In this document: in pieces, positions 25,074-35,532 of the stretch
Layout of the letters: every line of letters starts with the position of its first letter
Position numbering within the stretch: the first letter of the stretch is position 1
Assembly: GCA_947561715.1 (NCBI GenBank)
Contig: OX387205.1
Location: 7,383,001-7,447,000 of the forward strand
Length of the DNA stretch: 64,000 nt
Reading direction: 5' to 3'
Origin: Ascidia mentula
Taxonomy: Eukaryota > Chordata > Ascidiacea > Phlebobranchia > Ascidiidae
Made by a program: the position numbers and the translations under genes
Notes under the pieces: model-generated
The model's database searches: none
What the model saw: only the letters and a program-made list of their open reading frames with translations
What the model was told of the DNA's origin: nothing

Positions 25074-28000
25074 ATGATGATGGCTACTTCTACTATAAAA
25101 GAAAATATTGCTGTGGTTTCAATAAATCATCCTCCTGTAAATGCATTGGGCAAACTGGTACGAAGTACATTGTTTAGTTTAATAACTGAGGCTATAAAGG
25201 ATGACAAAGTAAGTACCTTTTTAAAATAAGTGTAATTTTAAGTCAGTTCTGCTGTTATACAAAATTTTTGTCATTAGATTATATCAAATATATATATGAA
25301 TGGAAACAGGTTGTTTCTTCGTAATTTAATGATACACATTTTTGCTTTCAAATTACTGTTACTTGTGGTTAGCTTTATAAATATGAATGCGATAATCATG
25401 GCATTAAAAGTGTATCGAACAGTTACGTCATGTTATAAAAATCTCCAACATGAGTTTCTGCAGCCGAATATCTGCGATATTTTTTTTAGTTAGGAAGGAA
25501 GGAAGGCCTTGAATATAATAGTAGGGTACTATTTTTGTGTCTAGGCATCCTTATTTTTATACATTTTTTGCTGTTGTGTCCTGAGATTTTATCTCAACAA
25601 TTTTGAGGTAAAACCTCAGGACATTTTTGATTAACCCCAACAAGGTCATCATATTTTTATAAGCAACATCAGGGGTCCTGTTATGTCCGTATTTTCAGTT
25701 TATTGAAGAAAAATTTGCACTTGATTTGGATTTTGTATCATTCGAACTTATCATTCAGTTTACCAATGTAATTTGATTCTATATAATACTTATTTATTGG
25801 TTTTTATTCAACTGTATTTTATATTAGAGTAATTGAAATATGTATATTATAGGTGAAAGGAATAATAATATGTGGCAGCAACAGCATGTTTTCTGCGGGT
25901 GCAGATATCAGTGAATTTGGAAGCCCCAAATCAACATCTTTTCCAACCATTTATGATGTGAGTGAGCAAAATTTTTCAACAATTGTTTGAACCCAAAGCC
26001 AGGAAAAAAATACAGTAGAATTCGATTAAAGCGGATTCGATTGATCTTACAAGTTTTTTGAGATTAGGCAAAGTTGAGGATTGTCTGCAAACCTTTGTTT
26101 AAAGTTTTGTTGTGAATAGGGATGGGCAATATAGAATAACACACTATTCTAGAACATTCTAGAATAGTTAAATCGAATCAAGAATACCGAATCCTATTCT
26201 ATTTTGTTTTAGCTTGTACACTGAAGCACAATAAACATAAAAGATTTTTTTACATGACTCCAAGAACAAAGCACAATCAAAGAAAAAATATATTGCACTG
26301 TAATGTATCTAGGCTTTCTATGTGCTTGCCTGCCAAGCGACAACGTAATTTTGTGGCTGTCAAACCTGCACATCACAACCGCAGCAGAAGATTGACGAAA
26401 ATAAAGATGTTCTGAGTTTTAATGAAAAATGAAATTCACCTTTAACTCGCTCTGCCGTATCAATACGTTTTTTATCAAACACAGTTATCAGTTTACCTGA
26501 CAATTTTAAACGACAGATTTGCTGACAATTATAGTAGGGCACCAAAGTTTGCCTTTAACATTTACGTGCGGCTTGCATTCGAGGGCGGCTTACATTAATT
26601 TTTTAACACCGTTGCATGCGCAAATACGCAAAGTTGCCGTACATAGAAGGTAAATAACGCAACCCATTATTCGGTTTGAAGACAATTTGGATTCGGATAG
26701 TTTAAGATTCGAATCCTCCGGATTCGCTATTCTGAATTGCCTATCCCTAGTTGTGAATTAACTTCATACAAATTAGGTGAATTTCCAGATAAACTGAACC
26801 AGGATTAACTAAGTTTTACTGTATATAGTGTAGTGGATTCTCAACCTTTTTGTCCTGACAGACCCCTTTTGGTGGTGTCAGGATTGTTGCGGGCCCATTT
26901 GAGTTTTTCAAAATGTACTTCTGCTGATGTCTAAATACGGGGTGCCACATCACAATGATTATTGTTAATCAGTCCCATGGTTGAGATACACTGATTTAGT
27001 GTCTGGTCTTTGCTCCTTGCAATACTACAGCACCCATTTCCTAGAAATTTACTTCTGTACTTGTTCGTCACAGGTGCTTTAGGTAATTTTTGCATAGGGG
27101 TGAACAGACCAGATCAGTGCTTTTTAACCTGTTGGACCATCCACACTGATTATGAATATATGTTGTGCGAATGGCATGCATGGTGCAGATGACAATCGCC
27201 CGATAAATGGTCTTTTTAGTCTAAAATGTTTTCATATTTTGTTACCTATACACTCAAAACATGGAGTCAAAGTTTTTAGAGTGTAAACCACATTTCAGAA
27301 TTTTATTCGCCTGTGCCACAATAATTTTGGTGTGCATAAAGTGTCACATTGACCTTGAGAACTGTAAAAACTTCACAAAATATATATGCTTCAGTCGACT
27401 AGAACGTGCGACCCTCATCATGTTGTTCAAGCTAATATAATATTTTTCTGCAACATTCCGACACAACACAAAGTAAATCAATAATTTTGTGTGCAACATT
27501 ACAAAATCTTGCTGAGTGCGTCACCAATTCCCGAAAGTTTGGAATCCTTGTTCGCGACATTTTGATACAAGATGATGCATTTCTGTGAACTACAGACAGA
27601 TGGTCACTGTTTCGACCTATAATGTCTCATCAGTGCAGCTGACCAAACAGCCAGACAAAGACTTTTACTTCGTGGTGAATTTACAATCACCATCATCGGT
27701 TGGGCACCAAACTAGATGCATCCTTGTAGAGAAAACAAAATGTCGGTGATTATGGGTAAAAAAAAGCTAAGTTGATAGTAAACTGCTCCATAAAATGAGT
27801 TCTGAAAGTCCTGTTGCTGCCAGGCATATTGCAATTTAAAATATATATGCTGTATTTTTTGTGTTTTTTTTGACGTTTAGTCTGCCATGCGGCGAGACTT
27901 CATCAGGTATTGATACCGCAATTTCAAAGTTAACTACACTAAAACATGCAGGGGCACAAAAAAGTAAAAAGGGACACATTGACAACACTTGTCAGATCAC

Positions 28001-31000
28001 ATGGCAGAGACAAAAACACCAAACACTGCAGGAGGCGCAACAGTTTCAACATATTGTTATAAACTGCCGGAAAGAAAACACAATGTTGTTTGTCGTTGAC
28101 ACATCCACTGTTTTTGTTAATGTGGAGCGACTCAAGAATGAGTTCTGGCCCAACATTTTATGCTCAAAAATTCGTCATGAAACACTCCTTATGTTACTAA
28201 AGTTTTCTTTGTATTGGCAATGTACATTATGGGCTTCTTTAAAAAAACACTTATTGCGGTTGGAAATTGTGGAAATAAAACTTTCGTGCCACAAAAAAGT
28301 GCGGATAGTTTTAAAAAGATTGAAAAGCACTGGTCCATCTGATTTAAGAAAAGGAGTCTATGACAACAAAAAGGTTGGGAACCATTGCAACAAAGACATG
28401 TGTCTTAAGACCTAGCATTTTTTTGTGCAAACAGATTGTTATGCTACTTGAGTCCTCTAGAAAAGTAACATTAGCTGCCATACATGGAAATGCATTTGGA
28501 GGGGGCTTGGAACTTGCCCTTGGTTGTCACTACAGGTTTGTAACAAAGTAACTGTACCAAATACTTTTATGCTGTTATTTTTTTTATATGTGGGAAAAAA
28601 CGGACAGCTGCCAGTTGATGTTTGTTAGTTTCAGGACAAGCATCACCCTCTGAGCAAATTTATTTGATTTCAAATACAGTTCTAATGAAGCCTATGTAAT
28701 TGGTTTTGTTGGCAGTTCACTTTCTGTTTTAAAGATCATCATTGACATCAGCTCGATTCTCTTTTCCTGAAGTGAAACTTGGCATATTACCTGGTGCTGG
28801 AGGAACTCAGCGTTTTCCTCGTGTTGTAGGTTTAATTGAGGGGTTAAAATGGATCACTTCAGGTTTCAAAAATTATGTTTTTGTCGGTTACCTTATGTGA
28901 TTATACACATTGACATACTTTTCAATATTTGCATATATTACCCTTTTTGTCTGTTGCATGCAAATTATATTCCTATTCCACCAAGGAATGGTTTTTGCTA
29001 TATTTACCATATTACTGAATCGGCTAAACATAACTTGTTACCAGCAAAAGATGTTTAAAGTGTGCCTTAATCCAGTAAAAAAAATTTTTTTAGGTGGGGA
29101 ATATTCTGCTGAACATGCTTTTTTCTGTGGCTTGGTTGACCGTGTCTTTTCTGATGACCTTTTGAATTGTTCAATTAAATTTATCAAAGATATTATCATT
29201 GGAAATTACAACCTTGAAGCTCGCCGACTGTCATGTTTAGCAATAAAAGCTGAAGATAATGTGTGTGTTTTATTTAGGCATTTAAATAAATTCTTTTAAA
29301 TAGTTAGGATTAAAACAAGTCTGTTCAGGTTGAATCAAAAATTGTGGAACAAGCAAAGCAACTTGGTAAGCGTTTCAGAGGTGCTGTTGCTCCATTGCTT
29401 TGTTGGCACACGCTCATGAATGCAAAGTATTCAACATACGAAGATGGCATTTTATTTGAAAAACAGGCAGTTAGTCTTTTAGCCAACTCCGGTGAGTGTT
29501 ATAAATCTTAAGTCAAGGTCTATCTTGTTGATTATTACACACATGGTTGCCATGTTTGTGAAGTATCCAGGAATTGAAACAGTAACTAATCATTATGTAA
29601 AAATGGGATTACTCTTATTAAAATACATAGCCAAAAAAACGACATGGCCTTGACAATGTTCTGGTTTGTGCAGTTGAACTAGTAGGGAGACCCCAAGCCA
29701 TGGGGGCACAATCAGAAAATAACCCGATGAACAAAACAGATATTGCAATTACCAAAAAATTTTATGCAATAACTATAGTTGTACATATTCAATAAATAGA
29801 ATGGTTTAGTTTTTTTAATTGATTATTCATATACAAAAAGGGAATAAATATGTATATGCGTAGATTAACAAAAAATGACATTTGCCATTTAACAATGCCA
29901 TGTGTTCAGTAACAATGGTCCAGGTTTGGAAAAAATGGCTAGTTCAAGCACGTGTGAACGTTGAAGAAAGGTTTTTGTCACAGGGATTTTGATAAAAAAT
30001 TTAGTTGCATTTATTTAGAACTATCAAAACAGACAAAACTACTTCAAAAAATTAGTAAGGGGCGTCCAGACCACTTGGGGCCCCCTGTATATGCCTATGC
30101 TCATATATATATATTTACTGCTAATTACTATGTGACATATAACAAATTCATACTTTCAGACCAATCCAAAGCCCTTATTTATACTTTCTTTGCTGAGCGA
30201 GCTGCTAATAAATGGACAACTTCCTTTGGTGCCACTTATTTGTCTGATAAACCTCTCAATGTAAAGACAGTTGGGGTGATTGGTTTGGGCACAATGGGAA
30301 GAGGAATAGCCTTGGCCTTTTTAACTAAAGGTAGTTAATTAACTGATGTCAAACTAAGCTTTATTTCTTAATCCACCAACAACTTTTGGAATGTATATAT
30401 ATATGTGCTTATTGTAATCTGTTTCAAAAGTAATCTTGAATTTTAATCTCCAAATTATTTAGTTTGTCTTGGTGATTTAATTCTTTGTGTTGAATCCATA
30501 GGATTTATAGTCTATGTTTTTGAACAAAATAAATCAGCAATGGAGAATGGTCTTCATTACATCCAAAATGTATTGTCTAAAAAGTTACCAAATAAAAGCA
30601 TCTACCAAAAGATAAGTGCATGTTTACTACCATCTTCAAACTTCAATGACTTAAAGGTATCACATACAAAGTGCAATGACTGAATTTTATTTCTAAAAAT
30701 ATTTTGAATAATGTTTGCAATTCGTGCTTATTTTGATCAATGGGGATTGTTAAATACATGAGTGTGGCAGATATTTTTAGACATATTTGAGTGTCCTTGT
30801 AGCAAAACATATATCATTGTTGTAAGACTAAAAACAGGTCTTTATCCTGTCATAATTAATAATAGCGTAAATTGGACAAAGTTACTAAAAAAAATTTAAA
30901 TTGCACAGTTGGTGGATTTGGTTGTCGAGTGTGTGTTCGAGTCAATGGAACTAAAGCAAAAAATCTTCAAATATTTGGATAGTGTTTGTAAGCCATCTAC

Positions 31001-33864
31001 AATTTTAGCAAGTAACACAAGTGCTTTGAATATCAAGAGAATTGCACATGCAACAAACAGGCCAAATATGGTAACTATACTTAACTTAAGGTTTTTTTTT
31101 TGAATAAAAACATGGATGCTGTGAAACATTTACTCATCAAGAAACAATGTTCATAGAATTCTGTACTTGACAATGCCATTGTATTCTATTTTTCTTATTT
31201 TCTAAGCTTTGTTAAAGTTCGAAATCTTGTAGTATTTATGCGCAAAAGAGCCATAATAATCAATGAGAGCTGCAGACAGGGTGTATACACGTGGTTCGTC
31301 TGTGTTGATTGGTACCTAGTTTGGTACCCAATATATCGACGATTGACCGAAAGGTACCACAAAGTGGAAATATGTGTGCCTGCTAGTCTACCAGCTAGCA
31401 CAGTGCCACATCAACAGCTGCACTGATGAGACCTTACAGGTCGAAACAGTGCGTGTATACACCCTGTCTGCAGCTCTCATTGTAGTATTTAGGTGTTCAG
31501 TATCAGCTATCATGTCAGATATGAAATATATTATGTTGCAAGTTTTAATTAAAAATTTTCCAAACATCAACAAGTAAAAATGACAGTTTCAATTGGTTTT
31601 TCAATAATAAAAATTGCATTGTCTTCAAAAATACCCTCTATAATCCATATTTATGTTTGCTACGTTTTTAATCAGAGTTTGTTTGGCAGGTTGTAGGTAT
31701 GCATTTTTTTGCACCAGCACACTTGATGCCATTATTGGAGAATATTTACACTGAAGACACATCACCAGCAGTTTTGGCTACTGTAATGCATGTGGGAAAA
31801 ATACTTGGAAAACATCCAGTACATACCATAAAAACAGTTGATAGGCCAAAGCTTAATTGTATCTATATGCAGGTTCTTGTTGGAAACTGTCATGGATTTG
31901 TTGGGAACAGGATGTATGCAGCTTATACAACTGAAAGTGATTTTATGCTTGAGGAAGGGTCATATCCCCATGAGGCAAACAAACATTAAATTGATTAAAT
32001 GACATGCAGCATAATGTACTATTAAAATTGTATTTTTTAACAAAAATTTGTTTTGTTTTTCGATACCAAACAATTGAGAAGATAAAAAGGCCTATTTTTT
32101 TTATCAGGTTACAAAGTAATGTTCACAAATGTTTGATTTAACAGATTGTTCAAAATGTATAAATCTAATATTTTGTAAATTAGATAGATAAAGCATTGCA
32201 AGATTTTGGATTTCCTATGGGAAGATACGAAGTAGGTGATTTGTCTGGAAATGATGTTGGCTATAAAGTAAGACAAGGTCTTGGTCTTAACATGAAGGAC
32301 CAGCCTCCTGGTACACCAGAAACAATACGGTAGCAGTATGTTTGTACCTAAAATGCTTTTTAATATCAGGATATTTTTTGGTACAAATTAAAACATCAAC
32401 TTGTATTGTAGTTGGACCAGATCCCTGTGATGTGTTTGGGTTACTTTGGAGTTAATTTTTAAATAGTGTTATGAGTTTTGTAAAATGTAGGAGTTTCTTT
32501 TTAATTTTAGAAATGGATTGAGATATTCAAGTTTGGCAGATTTGCTTGTTGAATCCGGACGATGTGGCCAAAAAACTAATTGGAAGGGTTGGTATAATTA
32601 CGAGGGCAGAAAACCAATTCCAAGTCCCTTTGTAAAAAAATTAATAGATGATTACAGGAAAAGAAACAAGTTCACAACAAGAAAAATATACAAACAGGTT
32701 TGTGGCAGACAAAATTGGCATTCAAAAATAAAATCTGAGCATAAACAGACTAGTCCTTAGTGCTGAAAACATTAACATGTTTTATTTAGTAAAAAAGTTT
32801 GAACGTATTAAAAAAAAAAGTTATGCCATCTTCCGTTTAAAATGACGTGGTTGGTCTAGCTCCACAGTTATTTAGAGCTGACCAGGCTGACGTCACAGAT
32901 CGTAGCTAAGGCTGACGTGGGTGTTGACGACATGTGTCATTGCTATCAGTCATACTCCGTAAAAGCGATAAACAATTAATACACTGGTACTGTCCACATT
33001 AAGCTATGGCTGTTGTACGTACAGCACTTCGTCAGCAGGAGACGATACCTGTCTCTCGCGACGTAAGGATTTGCGGGTGAGTCGGGTTGTCGAACAGGTG
33101 TTCGCACACTTCCGATTTTGACGATCGTTGATGTTCAGCGATGCGTGTGCACAAGTTTCTTGGTGTCTCTCCAATAAAGGATTGACCTCACGAACAGGAG
33201 AGTTTGTACACTACGGATGAAAGGTGAAGGGTCTTCTGGTGATCTTTAAATGGAAAGCAAGTTTGTATGGTTCATGTGCCACTTATCTACGATCTGTGAC
33301 GTCAGTCTGGTCACCTCTATATAACTGTGGAGCTGGAGTGTTTGCCGAAAAATAACATCAATGTCAAACAAACTTAAGTAAAAAAGCAAGTCAATAATTT
33401 TTAGTGAACAACCTAGAACTTTATTTGAGCAGGAAATTTTGGAGAGGATGTTGTTTCCTCTAATTAATGAGGGTTTCCGAATTTTGGAAGAAGGTATTGC
33501 ATCAAAAGCATCAGATATTGATGTAGTTTGGGTGAATGGTTATTCATGGCCTCGGCACACTGGTGGGCCTATGTATTATTCACATACCATTGGTAAGTTT
33601 AACATTTTTCCACAAGCGCCACAAGACTATAAAGAGGATTCAGTGAAGAATAAAACAACTATAATTTCTGTTTAAATTTTAGGTCTGCCACATGTGTTGG
33701 ATGTGCTGAGACGCCGCTGGGAACAGTCTGACAAAAAGGAGTTGCACTGGAAGCCCAGTCAACTGCTTATATTTTTAGTCGAAAATTTTCAAAACCCAGC
33801 ACCAAATGATTGGGTAAAGCTATCCAAAGACTACTTAAAAAAGAAATGGAAGATATCATTGTGA
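25074..33864 (+). CDS. ehhadh: Peroxisomal bifunctional enzyme (enoyl-CoA hydratase / 3-hydroxyacyl-CoA dehydrogenase)
   Basis: Fifteen exons encode about 730 residues (human EHHADH 723): 25074-25208, 25853-25957, 28435-28535, 28735-28862, 29094-29260, 29329-29491, 30160-30330, 30502-30656, 30909-31070, 31690-31818, 31873-31974, 32184-32329, 32511-32697, 33433-33592, 33683-33864 (TGA). The N-terminal hydratase/isomerase half shows [27 protein letters not shown] and [17 protein letters not shown], with both catalytic glutamates. The dehydrogenase half shows the NAD-binding [17 protein letters not shown] with the catalytic histidine, and [10 protein letters not shown], then the helical domains around [14 protein letters not shown]. 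It catalyses two successive steps of peroxisomal beta-oxidation. The start is one of three in-frame ATGs in a row. The protein ends KISL rather than the SKL peroxisomal signal of vertebrate EHHADH. Introns include one of 54 nt and one with a GC donor. Intron 2 is filled with transposon relics. Confidence 0.95.
26117..26749. mobile_element. hAT-type non-autonomous element, 8-bp target duplication
   Basis: Ends TAGGGATGGGCAAT and, inverted, TAGGGATAGGCAAT, flanked by exact GTTGTGAA at 26109-26116 and 26750-26757. An 8-bp duplication and AGGG-type ends are typical of hAT elements. The middle (about 26340-26620) holds a minus-strand relic of the AAGCCGC-type MITE seen at 34732-35090, so it was itself a target. 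Confidence 0.8.
26340..26620 (-). repeat. Relic related to the 34.7-kb AAGCCGC MITE
   Basis: Read on the minus strand, it shares with 34760-34970 the order AAGCCGC(CCTCG), AAGCCGCACGT, GGTGCCCTACTATAAT-like, CAGCAAATCTGTCGTTTAAA and the Lys/Ser-rich frame beyond. Its ends are lost. It is nested inside the hAT-type element. Confidence 0.55.
26831..26987. mobile_element. Small hAT-like MITE
   Basis: Left AGTGGATTCTCAACC and right GGTTGAGATACACTG are inverted. Flanks ATATAGTG and ATTTAGTG agree at 7 of 8 positions, fitting an 8-bp target duplication. No coding. Confidence 0.5.
27588..27640 (-). ncRNA. Type I hammerhead ribozyme, weak stem II
   Basis: The minus strand has AGCTGCA, CTGATGA, stem II GAC.../...GTC (a mismatch in the fourth pair), GAA, stem III ACAG/CTGT, GUC, then TGTAGTT. 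The two changes in the last helix I strand are both C to T and give G-U wobbles, so helix I still closes. The core is intact; activity uncertain. Confidence 0.72.
27588..27717 (-). mobile_element. Retrozyme-like element, short-body type
   Basis: A ribozyme end at 27588-27640 is followed by a body containing CAATCACCATCATC and TTGGGCACCAAACTAG, both shared with the 52.3-kb copy. GATGCAT occurs just outside both ends, but I cannot define a clean target duplication. It lies in EHHADH intron 2. Confidence 0.65.
27861..28415 (+). other. 184-codon open frame in EHHADH intron 2, unrecognised
   Basis: An open frame without recognised domain. It is lysine-rich and contains a [10 protein letters not shown] segment. 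It is not in phase with EHHADH exon 3 and lies among transposon relics, so it is more likely decayed transposon coding sequence or chance than a gene. Confidence 0.2.
31227..31491 (+). mobile_element. Retrozyme-like element with exact 12-bp target duplication
   Basis: TTGTAGTATTTA at 31227-31238 and 31480-31491 encloses a 241-bp element. From left: an inverted copy of the monomer start plus ribozyme helix III (31239-31303), a body with GGTACC repeats and CTAGTTTGGTACCCAA, and a complete hammerhead at the right end. The inverted left end makes long terminal inverted repeats that could be mistaken for a MITE. It lies in the intron 31071-31689 of EHHADH, in gene orientation. Confidence 0.82.
31416..31475 (+). 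ncRNA. Type I hammerhead ribozyme, core intact
   Basis: AGCTGCA (helix I), CTGATGA, GACC-TTACA-GGTC (stem II), GAA, ACAG ... CTGT (stem III, with a self-complementary GTGTATACAC in its loop), C at 31468 as the cleavage base of a GUC triplet, and TGCAGCT closing helix I. All core bases and helices match the hammerhead consensus. Confidence 0.9.
31819..31872 (+). other. 54-nt in-frame intron of EHHADH
   Basis: GT at 31819 and AG at 31872 bound 54 bases, a multiple of three with no stop in frame. Removing them joins GKHP to [14 protein letters not shown], matching the vertebrate protein without a gap; keeping them adds 18 residues inside the Rossmann-fold region. Splicing is therefore favoured. 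Confidence 0.75.
31975..32183 (+). other. Probable GC-AG intron of EHHADH
   Basis: The exon ends CATGAG and is followed by GCAAAC; the next exon begins after TTAG at 32183. The join reads [18 protein letters not shown], colinear with human EEGSKPEE-VDQVLEEFGF. No GT donor nearby gives this join. Confidence 0.7.
32858..33334. mobile_element. MITE with about 50-bp terminal inverted repeats in an EHHADH intron
   Basis: The left arm AGCTCCACAGTTATTTAGAG and onward to about 32909 (including TGACGTCACAGATCGTAG) is repeated inverted at 33285-33334. No coding. The flank ATGACGTGGTTGG(T) AGCTCCA also occurs at the centre of the 49.1-kb palindrome, so the two are related. It lies in intron 32698-33432. 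Confidence 0.7.
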
Positions 33865-34053
33865 TATTGCATTAAATTTTGCTAAAAAACATAATTAATT
33901 TTTACAAACCTCATGATTATTGTGTTTGTCTTAAATTTGTGAACCTGATTATTACAGGAATTATTTACTTTAATTATGACAGAAAAATTTATATTTTCTT
34001 TGCTTCATTGTGTGTTAAAATGTATCTTCCATCACTAATAATGCTTTTAAAAA

Positions 34054-34059
34054 AATAAA
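34054..34059 (+). terminator. Candidate poly(A) signal of EHHADH
   Basis: AATAAA about 190 bases after the stop codon. Position is the only evidence. Confidence 0.4.
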
Positions 34060-34391
34060 ACTTGCAATTAAGAAATCCAGAGAGTGCGCCCAACTGTGAT
34101 GTTGCGCTGCCCTTGGCAATGCGGATGGGCGTGACTCCTGCGTCGGGACAGTGCAACAGGGGAATTACTATAATAGTGGCCACGCGCAATCCACTTCCGT
34201 GAAAACGAACAAATCGCTTAATTTTAAAGGAGCTGCGTTTTCTACTTAAACAGTTGAAGAATTAGCGATCAAAAATCATACACAAATAAGCAAATTCTGC
34301 TTACCGAATTATTATATCAGAGTCACAAATTTCGGAAGGTTTCAGATCAACCAGTCAGCGGAAAATAAATCCTCATGCCAATAGGCTAGAA

Positions 34392-34611
34392 CAGTGATTT
34401 CCAACCTTTTTGTGGTTGCGTACCACTTGGAGGTAAAACAATTTCGACGAGTACCACCTAGTTAAGTGTTACAAAGTAACCTAGGGGATGAAGTAACAAA
34501 CATTTTGAGAACACTTACGGTTTTTCCAATTCGAACTATCCGCAAATTACGGAAATAGGTGCTTGCGTACCACATGGAATGTCGTTGCGTGCCACCAGTT
34601 GGGAAACACTG
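34392..34611. mobile_element. hAT-type MITE, exact 8-bp target duplication
   Basis: CAGTGATTTCCAACC at the left and GTTGGGAAACACTG at the right are inverted. GGCTAGAA flanks it exactly at 34384-34391 and 34612-34619. 220 bp, non-coding. Confidence 0.82.
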
Positions 34612-34731
34612 GGCTAGAATTTTAAATTTGCAATAGGTCAGCGCGGCACGGGCAGGCAGCAGTGTTAACTAAGACAAAGGTTGGTGTGACGCAACAACGG
34701 CACATTGAGTTGACGTCAAACCCGGCAGATA

Positions 34732-35090
34732 CCGTATTTATTCGATTGTAAGCCGCATGCGAAGGTGTTCAAAAATTAATATAAGCCACCCTCGAATGTA
34801 AGCCGCACGTTAATGTTGAAGAAAAACTTAGGTGCCCTACAACAATAATTGTCAACAAATCTGTCGTTTAAAATTGTCAGATACGCTGACAACCTTGGGA
34901 GGTAAAACATTTTGGTACGATGGAGCGAGTTGATGGTAAATTTCATTAAAAAGCAGAGCGCAGACAAAATATCGCCGTGACATTAAATAATGTAAGCCGC
35001 CCTGGAATATAAGCCGCCCTCGATTGTAAGCCGCACAAACGGTAGGTTAAAAAACTTCATAAGCCGCGGCTTACAATCGAGTAAATACGG
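34732..35090. mobile_element. MITE with CCGTATTTA ends and AAGCCGC motifs, TA duplication
   Basis: Ends CCGTATTTA(T/C)TCGATTGTA plus AGCCGC are inverted and lie between TA pairs (34730-34731, 35091-35092). The interior repeats (A)TAAGCCGC at least six times. It is analogous in design to the 22952-23361 element, whose repeated word is ATAAGGCGCA. Confidence 0.8.
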
Positions 35091-35099
35091 TACTTTAAC

Positions 35100-35127
35100 C
35101 ATAGTATACTCTCAAGAGTATACTATG
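35100..35127. repeat. 28-bp perfect hairpin
   Basis: CATAGTATACTCT and its exact inverse are separated by CA. It sits directly between two elements (34732-35090 and 35127-35532). Confidence 0.85.
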
Positions 35128-35532
35128 CTTTAACCACCTCATGGACATCCGAAACGGGATTTCCCTGTTTCATGCGTGGCTACTTAAGTTTTCACAAAGA
35201 CTTTACAATATTATAACTGTAATATTTAGTTCATTTATGCAAAAACGTTGTTACACACTAAGAGCATATTGTTTTTTTGGTAGATTTGCTTAAAGACCGA
35301 TAATTTTGACACTTTAGGACGTGTGTAGCATTGCCGAAGCACATGGTGAACGAAACTGTTTCGTTGATGGAAGATGTTTTGCTTGTTTTTAAAATACCTC
35401 TATATAATGCCTTGATAACTATTTTAGTTCGTAAAGAATAATATTTCCAACTAACATGTCCGAAACGCTAGTTTAACCATGCCACGCCTGAATCGGGGAA
35501 ATCCCATTTCGCCCGTCCGTGAGGTGGTTAAA
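35127..35532. mobile_element. MITE with about 53-bp terminal inverted repeats
   Basis: CTTTAACCACCTCA begins the left arm, and the right arm 35479-35532 is its inverse with several mismatches (GGGATTTCCC is shared by both arms). No coding. Boundaries toward the adjoining hairpin are uncertain. Confidence 0.65.

Larger units (their letters stand above)
26013..26821. mobile_element. Tigger/pogo-like MITE, outer shell of a nested set
   Basis: The ends CAGTAGAATTCGATTAA and, inverted, CAGTAAAACTTAGTTAA lie inside TA dinucleotides (26011-26012, 26822-26823), as in Tigger-type elements. Only about 170 bases belong to this element; the rest is the hAT-type insert at 26117-26749. Similar sequence with a CGGTTAATCCAGA motif occurs near 63.2 kb. 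It lies in EHHADH intron 2. Confidence 0.6.

Noticed and set aside
31227-31491. Reading this repeat as an ordinary MITE because of its long terminal inverted repeats
   Set aside because: The inverted repeats are halves of a hammerhead, other copies of the family lack one of them, and the flanking duplication is 12-13 bp, all fitting a retrozyme better.
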